Below are positions 1 to 5,172 of a stretch of DNA of 5,172 bases, in pieces. The stretch spans positions 1 through 5,172 of the forward strand of contig JASMKJ010000090.1 in NCBI GenBank assembly GCA_030749275.1. Direction: 5' to 3'. Below the pieces are notes generated by a model, which did no database searches, was not told the DNA's origin, and was given only the letters and a program-made list of their open reading frames with translations. A program made the translations under genes and the position numbers. Source of the stretch: Acidimicrobiales bacterium (GTDB taxonomy: Bacteria; Actinomycetota; Acidimicrobiia; Acidimicrobiales; Poriferisodalaceae). Each line of letters begins with the position of its first letter. Positions within the stretch are counted from its first letter, which is position 1.

Positions 1-100
1 AACCCAATACTTTGACCGAGAAGGCAAGTTGATTGCTTTCCCTCCAGGGAACACATGGGTCGCGTTGCCCCGCGTGGGTCAAGCTCAGATCGTCAAATAG
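1..100 (+). CDS. C-terminal fragment of a DUF3048 (YerB-like) family protein
   Basis: This is the 3' end of a plus-strand gene that begins outside the window. The frame opens at base 2, gives 32 residues and ends at the TAG at 98-100. The tail contains YFDREGKLIAF followed by PPGNTWVAL. From memory this matches the end of DUF3048 proteins such as Bacillus YerB, where a 'y-d-x-G-k-x-I-x-l-x-PG-k-TW-v' segment closes the C-terminal domain. Those proteins are usually exported lipoproteins of unknown role, and neither the lipoprotein signal nor the rest of the domain can be seen here. It converges on the crotonase gene with 23 bases between the stops, and I see no convincing terminator in that gap. 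The call rests on one short motif, so another family with a similar C-terminal hairpin is possible. Confidence 0.6.
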   Translation, partial: TQYFDREGKLIAFPPGNTWVALPRVGQAQIVK

Positions 101-123
101 AAAGTGTTGCTGTGTCGCTCTGG

Positions 124-903
124 CTAGTTGCGCGGGACCCAAGAAGCGTCGCGGCGCTCTCTGAATGCTGCGATGCCTTCTTCAGCTTCGGCACTCTTGA
201 AAAGTGACTGGCTTAACTCAGCAGTCCAACCCCAAGCTTCGCTCCGTTGCATTTGGGGGACCTTTGACACGAGTTGTTTTGAGGCTGCGAGAGCATTTGG
301 TCCCCCCCGAACCACCTTTTCAAGAGTCTCTTTCGTCTCTTTTTCGAGGGATTCTCTGGGGACAGCTCGGTTAATTAGTCCTACCTCAGCCGCTCGGGAA
401 GCTGGGATACGTTCGCCGTTCAGAAATAGTTCGCTGGCGTCGGCGCGTCGCAATTTAGGAAGGCAGATCACAGAGATAACTGCTGGTGCAACGCCAATTC
501 GGACTTCGGTAAAACCGATAATTATGTCGTCCGCCGCAATGGAGATGTCGAACGCCGCGGCTAGGCCGACTCCTCCCGCTGTGCAATGTCCGGCGAGTTG
601 ACCCAGAACTGGTTTAGGTGACTCAATGATGTCATCGAGAATTTGAACAAAGTTGTGCCGAGCCTCGGGTTGAGGCACCCCGGGCTGATTGGCTTTGAGG
701 TCGGCCCCAGCACAAAATGTATTGCCTGAATTAGTGAAGAGTATCGCTCGGACCTGGTGGTCATTTTGGGCGTCCTCTAAACGGTCTCCGATCGAATTAA
801 CCAGCTCGACACTCAACGCGTTTTTGTTGTCAGGGCGGTTAAGGGTGATTGTCGCTACGCCTTCGGCCACCTCGTAGAGAGTTGCTTCGTCTGTTTCTGT
901 CAC
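124..903 (-). CDS. Enoyl-CoA hydratase/isomerase (crotonase) family protein
   Basis: This is a complete 259-residue protein, the usual size for a single-domain crotonase acting on acyl-CoA thioesters in the cytoplasm. Residues 17-30 carry the family's early strand and N-R-P-x-x-x-N-A-L motif. CAGADL (64-69) and AGGVGL (109-114) supply the oxyanion-hole backbone positions that hold the thioester carbonyl. GFTEVRIGVAPAVIS (130-144) contains E133, aligned by eye with the second catalytic glutamate of rat mitochondrial hydratase (E164). The position of the first glutamate (E144 in rat) is G113. That pattern, with 'TEvRiGvAPAvIS', recalls LiuC-like methylglutaconyl-CoA hydratases and several actinobacterial EchA proteins, so the substrate cannot be assigned. 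The start is GTG at 903. Upstream codons stay open to a TAG at 973-975 but offer no other start codon. The Shine-Dalgarno signal is weak: an AAGG lies only 2 bases away and a TAGG 9 bases away. The gene is divergent from the channel gene. A G7 run in codons near residue 199 keeps the frame intact. Confidence 0.93.
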   Translation of the reverse strand: MTETDEATLYEVAEGVATITLNRPDNKNALSVELVNSIGDRLEDAQNDHQVRAILFTNSGNTFCAGADLKANQPGVPQPEARHNFVQILDDIIESPKPVLGQLAGHCTAGGVGLAAAFDISIAADDIIIGFTEVRIGVAPAVISVICLPKLRRADASELFLNGERIPASRAAEVGLINRAVPRESLEKETKETLEKVVRGGPNALAASKQLVSKVPQMQRSEAWGWTAELSQSLFKSAEAEEGIAAFRERRDASWVPRN

Positions 904-907
904 AGCC

Positions 908-2068
908 TTGAGCCTAGTAAGTACACAGGTGTTGGATATAGATGAACCTAAGCTGGTGTACGTGATTAATTCCTATTCTCCGATAGCGACCACTGTCAAC
1001 GAAGCTTGTGGAACAGACCCAGCTTGGTTATGCCGCAAGGTGTTTGAGTGGTCAGACAACTCAGATCTAGCCGGTATAGCCACATGGCTTGTTGATCGAC
1101 CGGTCAAAGTTGTCGTAATTGTTTTGTTGGCTCTGTTGGTCAGACGACTCGTACACAGAGCTATCGACGGCCTCATAGATCGGCTTATGTCCGAAAGGTC
1201 CACCGAAGAGCGCGATGCGGTAGCAGCAGCTGAAGCCGCGACGGGTACGCTGCGTCGAGAATTACTTGCCGACAAGTTGGCGTCGCTTCGGGACCGAACC
1301 GAACGAGCTCGACAGCGTGCGAAGACCTTGGGGGTGCTGTTTAAGAGCATCGCCTCAGCCGTTGTTGGGGTAGTCACTTTTATGATGCTGCTAGGTGAGT
1401 TTGATATCAACCTTGGACCGCTTATCGCCGGAGCAGGCATCGTAGGCGTCGCCATCGGTTTTGGTGCTCAGTCATTGGTCCGTGATCTTCTCAGCGGCAT
1501 TTTCATGCTTATCGAAGACCAATATGGTGTCGGCGATGTCATTGATGTTGGGGATGCGATAGGAACGGTCGAGTCAGTCGGACTGAGAACGACCAGAATT
1601 CGCGACGTACGAGGAACTCTTTGGCATGTTCCAAATGGTGAAATTCGGCGTGTTGGCAATATGTCCCAAGTTTGGGCCCGGGCGATTCTCGACATCGATG
1701 TTGCATACGACACCGACCTGGACTTAGCGATGGAAACCATAAAAACCGTCGCGGATGGCTTGTGGGAAGAACAACTCGAAGAAGCCACGATCGTCGAGGA
1801 ACCAGTTATCTCAGGGGTTCAAAACTTTGGTGCCGATGCAGTCACTATTCGTTTATCAGTCAGAACTGAACCTTCCGAGCAGTGGAGTACGGGTAGAGCG
1901 CTAAGGAAGCGAATCAAAGAAGCGTTCGACGAGGCGGGTATCGAGATCCCATTCCCTCAAAGAACGGTCTGGCTGCGCAGCGAGGCTGATCAGAAGGCTC
2001 CTACCAAGAGAGAAGGCCCTGGATTTCAGACTGGCACTCGAGGTGGAGGAACCGACGACTCGGAATAA
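908..2068 (+). CDS. MscS-family mechanosensitive ion channel
   Basis: This protein of up to 386 residues is a small-conductance mechanosensitive channel of the inner membrane, a family that opens under membrane tension to release solutes during osmotic downshock. One membrane helix lies at about 65-83. A charged, helical linker of about 55 residues follows, then a second helix at about 141-163. The pore helix is at about 169-202 and has the Gly/Ala-rich GAGIVGVAIGFGAQSLVRD (175-193). The cytoplasmic beta domain follows, with GDVIDVGDAIGTVESVGLRT (209-228), HVPNGEI (240-246) and the closing motif IPFPQRTV (347-354). A charged, probably disordered tail ends at TAA. The start is uncertain. The frame opens at a TTG (908) only 4 bases from the divergent crotonase start, with no visible ribosome site. 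GTG codons at 929, 956 and 962 are alternatives, and the conserved part seems to begin near residue 32 (NEACGTDPAW). The family call is secure; the channel's gating and ion preference cannot be read from sequence. Confidence 0.95.
   Translation: MSLVSTQVLDIDEPKLVYVINSYSPIATTVNEACGTDPAWLCRKVFEWSDNSDLAGIATWLVDRPVKVVVIVLLALLVRRLVHRAIDGLIDRLMSERSTEERDAVAAAEAATGTLRRELLADKLASLRDRTERARQRAKTLGVLFKSIASAVVGVVTFMMLLGEFDINLGPLIAGAGIVGVAIGFGAQSLVRDLLSGIFMLIEDQYGVGDVIDVGDAIGTVESVGLRTTRIRDVRGTLWHVPNGEIRRVGNMSQVWARAILDIDVAYDTDLDLAMETIKTVADGLWEEQLEEATIVEEPVISGVQNFGADAVTIRLSVRTEPSEQWSTGRALRKRIKEAFDEAGIEIPFPQRTVWLRSEADQKAPTKREGPGFQTGTRGGGTDDSE
970..999 (-). promoter_or_regulatory. Candidate sigma-70-type promoter for the crotonase gene
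   Basis: Read on the minus strand, a perfect TTGACA (bases 999-994) is followed after 18 bases by TAGGAA (975-970). This would place transcription start near base 963 and give a leader of about 60 bases before the GTG at 903. The -10 half matches the consensus at only three of six positions, and the site lies inside the N-terminal coding part of the channel gene. It is the best candidate I can find, because the gap between the two divergent starts is too small to hold a promoter. No -10 of similar quality is evident for the plus-strand gene. Confidence 0.25.
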
Positions 2069-2108
2069 GTCGCTGACCCCTCAATCAACGACTACAACTT
2101 GAGTGCCA
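2032..2108. terminator. Inverted repeat across the convergent gene ends, possible two-way terminator
   Basis: TGGCACTC (2032-2039) pairs with GAGTGCCA (2101-2108). The pairing extends inward through a G-T position to AG (2041-2042) and CT (2098-2099), giving an 11-base arm with one wobble on the plus-strand transcript. Inside it, CGACT (2056-2060) and AGTCG (2068-2072) form a small stem with a 7-base loop over the channel gene's stop codon. The structure spans the 12-base gap between the two convergent stops. There is no U-tract on either side, so it is not a classic intrinsic terminator, and an outer repeat of this size is expected a few times by chance in 5 kb. Confidence 0.18.
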
Positions 2109-3364
2109 ACCTTGGCCCAATTGAACAGGGCGGCAGCTTGGTCATCGCGCAAGCGTACGCACCCTTCGGAGCGGTAACTTCCTAACTGAGCTTCGGATTG
2201 CATCGCCTCACCGATTCCGTCAATAGGAATGTTGTGAAAGCCGATCGCTTGCTCGACACCCCAAGTAAACCGAACCATGTATTCCATGCGGATGTCATCG
2301 TGCCCCGCAATCGTGTGACGAGACTTGGAAAAGACCTTGTATGCGTCAGGCGTTGGTCGATCCGCCCGGCCGCTCACAAAGAAGTTTCCGCTGATCGAAT
2401 CATCATCTTCGACAAGCCAGACACGGTGACGTTCATTTGAGAAAATCACTCTGCGACCTTCTCCAGAGTCGCTGGGGATTCCCGGCGCTCCGGTGGTCAT
2501 CATCCAATAACCAGCGTCGGAGTTACTAACAGCGAAAGCACCTACAGGAGCGAGTTCATGAGCAGTCATTTGCCCAAAATGAATTGCCGAACCAAAGGTA
2601 AATACCTTGCCCCGCTGGCTGACTAGCCAGTACCCAGTTCCGTCAAAGGTCTGCTCGGCGGCCACAATCAGGCTGCTAGAAACTCCGTTGTTCGCGAGCG
2701 AGCCTCGGAAGCGAGCATTGCCGTGCGGATACACGGCCCCGTCGGCTCCGATCAACAAATAGCCACCTCCATCGGTAGTCGACAAGAGGTCAATAATTGG
2801 TCGATACAACTGCCGACTTGCGAGCCCACCAAGATATTTGGCATCACCAAAAGCAAATACTCCACCGTCGGCTGCAGTCAGCCAGTAACCACGTCCCGAT
2901 GAGACCGGTTCGAGATCGACCACAGGGGCTTGGAGTTCAAGGTGGCCGACCGAGCCCCGCCAAAGAGCGGCCCCGAAGGCGTAGACAACACCACGACTAG
3001 TAACGAGCCAGTAACCATCACCGTCTGCAGTGACTGCGAGATCTACCACCGGAGAGCTCAACGCTATTGCCCTCAGATCGCCCCGATGCACAGCGTCACC
3101 GAAGGCAAAAACTTGGCCGTCGGCGCTAGCTACCAAATAGCCGTCTCCCGTCGCAGTTGATGCCATGCCAGCGATGTCCGGAATTGCCTCGATGGTCAGA
3201 TTTCCCAAATTTGCTGCGCCACCAAACGCGTGTGTCTCACCACCCTGTTCTGAATCGGCCACTGGATAAACGCCCGGCTCAAGCCAATCCGAGGCAAATG
3301 CTTGTTGAGAGGTGCAACCCAGCACACCGACAACCACAACTACAGCGGATAGAGCCCGGATCAT
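2081..3364 (-). CDS. Exported L,D-transpeptidase (YkuD domain) with N-terminal propeller-like repeats
   Basis: From the ATG at 3364 this is a 427-residue protein in three parts. Residues 1-24 form an export signal: R3, a valine-rich core, then either a lipobox VLGC (14-17) or a signal peptidase I site AFA (22-24). Residues 44-291 hold six GY(W/L)-plus-(V/F)FAFG-type repeats with a period of 41-43. Residues of about 304-427 are a YkuD domain with H377, S399, G401, C402 and R404 in the order of the family's H...S-x-G-C-x-R active site. Family knowledge: these enzymes use the cysteine to make 3-3 peptidoglycan cross-links, or attach proteins to the wall, outside the membrane. The frame stays open to a TTG at 3382, but the ATG gives a more typical signal peptide. 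A weak GAG lies 9 bases upstream of it. The gene follows valS by 48 bases on the same strand and may be co-transcribed. The repeats may bind wall or surface polymer (inference). The stop, TGA, is 12 bases from the convergent channel gene. Confidence 0.93.
   Translation of the reverse strand: MIRALSAVVVVVGVLGCTSQQAFASDWLEPGVYPVADSEQGGETHAFGGAANLGNLTIEAIPDIAGMASTATGDGYLVASADGQVFAFGDAVHRGDLRAIALSSPVVDLAVTADGDGYWLVTSRGVVYAFGAALWRGSVGHLELQAPVVDLEPVSSGRGYWLTAADGGVFAFGDAKYLGGLASRQLYRPIIDLLSTTDGGGYLLIGADGAVYPHGNARFRGSLANNGVSSSLIVAAEQTFDGTGYWLVSQRGKVFTFGSAIHFGQMTAHELAPVGAFAVSNSDAGYWMMTTGAPGIPSDSGEGRRVIFSNERHRVWLVEDDDSISGNFFVSGRADRPTPDAYKVFSKSRHTIAGHDDIRMEYMVRFTWGVEQAIGFHNIPIDGIGEAMQSEAQLGSYRSEGCVRLRDDQAAALFNWAKVGTQVVVVD
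2492..3235 (-). repeat. Protein-level tandem repeats within the L,D-transpeptidase gene (about 126 bp per unit)
   Basis: Numbering from the ATG at 3364, the GY(W/L) element starts at residues 75, 117, 159, 201, 244 and 285. The aromatic-x-(F/H)-G element falls at about 45-48, 86-89, 128-131, 170-173, 212-215 and 255-258. The segment 'P-(V/I)-(V/I)-D-L' recurs before several units. Spacing between units is 42, 42, 42, 43 and 41 residues. The DNA copies have diverged, so this is an old protein repeat rather than a recent tandem duplication. The unit resembles the short four-stranded blades of beta-propellers and, from memory, the 'GYWLVASDGGVFAFGDA' repeats common in secreted Acidimicrobiia proteins. 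Confidence 0.85.
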
Positions 3365-3412
3365 TGAGAAGTTCTCGAACAAGTCATGGGGTTCAGCAGT
3401 TGCCTAGTTGGA

Positions 3413-5172
3413 CTATTTCTCTTCGGCCAGAGTTACTTCAACCTGAGCAGCGGTTTGATTCTGTTCTACTAGATCGAAAGTGGAGATGTTGCCCGCCTCC
3501 ATCAAGTCGTCACGCACTAGCCCCAATAAATCGAGATGATCACGTTCGGCCGAAACAACGACCTTCTCCACCTCAACTTTGAGACTCTTTTTCGCCTCGG
3601 TTTTTGCTCTTCGAACTTCAGAGAGAGTCTCAGAGGCTGCATCGAACAGGTCCATGTCGAACCCTGTCGGGAGTCGCGAAGACAGCTTTTCATGGGTCGG
3701 CCAATTCGAGCGATGAAGTGAATCGTCATGTGACCACGACCAAACCTCCGCCGTTACGAACGGGAGGAAGGGAGCAAAGAGACGCAACAGAGCGTCCAGT
3801 GTCACAGATAGTGCGACATGGGCGGACAGGGCCTCGTCGGGCCCCCGACTTCCATAGGCACGGGTTTTCACCAACTCGACGTAGTCGTCAGTGAAACGCC
3901 AAAAGAATTTCTCAGTCTTTTCAAGTGCACGCGCATAGTCAAAGTCTTCAAATGCGGTGGTCGTAGTCTCAATAAGATCGGCGAGTTTCAACAAGAGTGC
4001 CTGATCTAGTGGGTTAGAAACCAAGTCGAGATCAGGTTCACAATCAGCGGCAAGGGCCAAAGTGAACTTTGACGCATTCAAAATTTTGATTGCCAGCCTG
4101 CGACCGATCTTCATTTGCCCTTCATCAAAGGCAGTGTCTGTTCCGGGTCGGCCGTTGGCCGCCCAGTATCTGACAGCGTCTGACCCGTATTGATCTAGCA
4201 GGCCTGTTGGAGTAACGACGTTGCCTTTGGATTTGGACATTTTTTTTCGGTCTGGATCCAGAATCCAGCCCGAAAGAGCACAATTCCTCCATGGTGCTGC
4301 ATGTTCTTCCAAGTGAGAACGTACAGCTGTCGAGAAGAGCCAGGTTCTGATGATGTCGTGCCCCTGGGGGCGCATATCCATGGGGAAAGTTCGAGAAAAC
4401 AAATCCTCGTCTTCTTCCCACCCGCAGGCAATCTGAGGTGTCAACGATGACGTTGCCCAGGTATCCATGACGTCGACCTCACCCACGAAACCTCCGGGTT
4501 CCCCTCGTTGACTCTCGTCGAAATCTGGGGGCACGTGCGAGGAGGGATCAATAGGAAGATCGCTCTCGGCGGGAAATAGCTGTTCGTCCCAAAGGATGGC
4601 GCCTTTGTCGTCAACTCTGTACCACAGTGGAATTGGGACCCCAAAGAAACGTTGGCGGCTGATGAGCCAATCGCCGTTCAGCCCCTCGATCCAATTCGTG
4701 TAACGCCCTTGCATGTACGACGGGTGCCACCTCATTTCATCACCGCGAGCAATTAACTCCCGATTGAGATCGTCATCGCGACCCCCATTCTTGATATACC
4801 ACTGGCGACTGGTGACGATCTCGAGTGGTCTGTCCCCCTTTTCGAAGAACTTCACCGCGTGATTGATCGGGCGAGGCTCGCCGATCATCTCGTTTGCTTC
4901 CTCAAGTAGTCGCACCACCTCCTTCTTGGCAGAAAAAATGGTTTTCCCTGCCATTTGGCTGAAGGCATCTTGCCCCGCTTGCGAGGTGATCACATCAGGG
5001 GGGTCTGAGACGATGCGACCAGACCGGTCAACAATTGCTCGGACAGGAAGCTCTAGCTCTCGCCACCATGTGACATCAGTGGTGTCGCCGAAAGTACAGA
5101 CCATTGCGATCCCCGTACCCTTCTCAGGGTCCGCTAGCTCATGTCCGAGGATCGGCACTTCGACACCAAAGA
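3413..5172 (-). CDS. valS: Valyl-tRNA synthetase, C-terminal part (5' end outside window)
   Basis: This is a class I aminoacyl-tRNA synthetase that charges tRNA-Val in the cytoplasm. About 585 residues are visible, ending at TAG (3413-3415). The frame runs through the right edge, reading FGVEVPILGHELADPEKGTG at the start, so the GTG at 5158 is an internal valine and not a start. Counting that valine as 1, the visible parts are the end of the editing domain (FGDTTDVTWWREL, 23-35) and the catalytic core with GDWLISRQRFFG (162-173), MDTWATSSLTPQ (231-242) and RPQGHDIIRTW (263-273). The KMSKS loop is exact at 306-310, and the helical anticodon-binding domain occupies about 380-520. A short tail follows, with no long C-terminal coiled-coil arm evident. 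The 'CTFGDTTDV' and 'DTWATSS' forms fit the archaeal-like (type 2) ValRS rather than the E. coli type, which reads 'TPAHDFND' at the first site. The HIGH motif and roughly a third of the protein lie off the window. The L,D-transpeptidase gene follows 48 bases downstream. Confidence 0.96.
   Translation of the reverse strand, partial: FGVEVPILGHELADPEKGTGIAMVCTFGDTTDVTWWRELELPVRAIVDRSGRIVSDPPDVITSQAGQDAFSQMAGKTIFSAKKEVVRLLEEANEMIGEPRPINHAVKFFEKGDRPLEIVTSRQWYIKNGGRDDDLNRELIARGDEMRWHPSYMQGRYTNWIEGLNGDWLISRQRFFGVPIPLWYRVDDKGAILWDEQLFPAESDLPIDPSSHVPPDFDESQRGEPGGFVGEVDVMDTWATSSLTPQIACGWEEDEDLFSRTFPMDMRPQGHDIIRTWLFSTAVRSHLEEHAAPWRNCALSGWILDPDRKKMSKSKGNVVTPTGLLDQYGSDAVRYWAANGRPGTDTAFDEGQMKIGRRLAIKILNASKFTLALAADCEPDLDLVSNPLDQALLLKLADLIETTTTAFEDFDYARALEKTEKFFWRFTDDYVELVKTRAYGSRGPDEALSAHVALSVTLDALLRLFAPFLPFVTAEVWSWSHDDSLHRSNWPTHEKLSSRLPTGFDMDLFDAASETLSEVRRAKTEAKKSLKVEVEKVVVSAERDHLDLLGLVRDDLMEAGNISTFDLVEQNQTAAQVEVTLAEEK

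Noticed and set aside
101..123. Terminator between the DUF3048-like tail and the crotonase stop
   Set aside because: The 23-base gap has no stem with a U-tract. Short GC-rich pairings such as CCCGCG/CGCGGG around it are too weak and too far apart.
302..308. C7 run (G7 in the crotonase coding strand) as a possible frameshift
   Set aside because: The crotonase reads through it in frame with normal family sequence on both sides, so there is no break.
128..601. Plus-strand open frame of 157 codons antisense to the crotonase gene
   Set aside because: It lies wholly opposite a clear crotonase, its translation shows no recognisable motif and is arginine/serine/alanine-rich, as expected of a shadow frame.
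973..1455. Minus-strand open frame of 160 codons opposite the channel gene
   Set aside because: It is antisense to the conserved membrane part of MscS, and its low-complexity Ser/Thr/Arg/Ala composition is typical of a shadow frame.
3366..3380. Small overlapping palindromes (GAGAA-N-TTCTC and GTTC-N2-GAAC) just upstream of the transpeptidase ATG, considered as an operator
   Set aside because: Arms of four to five bases are common by chance. The spacing does not match the actinobacterial LexA box (GAAC-N4-GTTC), and no regulator gene is nearby.
3157..3582. Plus-strand open frame of 141 codons spanning the transpeptidase start and the valS end
   Set aside because: It covers parts of two well-supported minus-strand genes and has a proline/arginine/glutamine-rich composition without a family motif.
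5156..5158. GTG as a start codon for valS
   Set aside because: The frame continues upstream to the window edge with residues (FGVEVP) that fit the ValRS editing domain, and the HIGH-containing N-terminus must lie outside.

Overview
This window looks like an ordinary chromosomal stretch from an actinobacterium, most likely of the class Acidimicrobiia or a close relative (inference). The main pointers are the 'GYWLV..DGGVFAFGDA'-type repeat protein, which from memory is typical of that class, an archaeal-like ('type 2') valyl-tRNA synthetase, a DUF3048-type lipoprotein tail, and free use of GTG and TTG starts. Base composition is moderate by eye, so a low- or moderate-GC member is more likely than a high-GC soil actinomycete. 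Coding density is very high. The only non-coding stretches are about 4 to 50 bases long, and no gap approaches 300 bases.

Layout from left to right: (1) the last 32 codons of a plus-strand protein resembling the DUF3048 (YerB-like) C-terminus; (2) a complete minus-strand enoyl-CoA hydratase/isomerase (crotonase) family gene, convergent with the first; (3) a plus-strand MscS-type mechanosensitive channel, divergent from the crotonase with almost no intergenic space; (4) a minus-strand exported L,D-transpeptidase (YkuD domain) preceded by propeller-like repeats, convergent with the channel gene; (5) the C-terminal two thirds of valS on the minus strand, running off the right edge and lying 48 bases upstream of the transpeptidase gene.

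The genes do not form an obvious pathway. They cover cell-wall cross-linking (L,D-transpeptidase), osmotic protection (MscS), acyl-CoA metabolism (crotonase) and translation (ValRS). valS and the transpeptidase gene may share a transcript because they are co-oriented and close. The crotonase and channel genes may share a compact divergent promoter zone that overlaps coding sequence.

I see no RNA gene, mobile element, CRISPR array or prophage, and no gene set resembling a new defence or biosynthetic system. The points most worth a second look are the circularly permuted repeat pattern of the transpeptidase, the crotonase with only one of the two catalytic glutamates, and the uncertain start of the channel gene.
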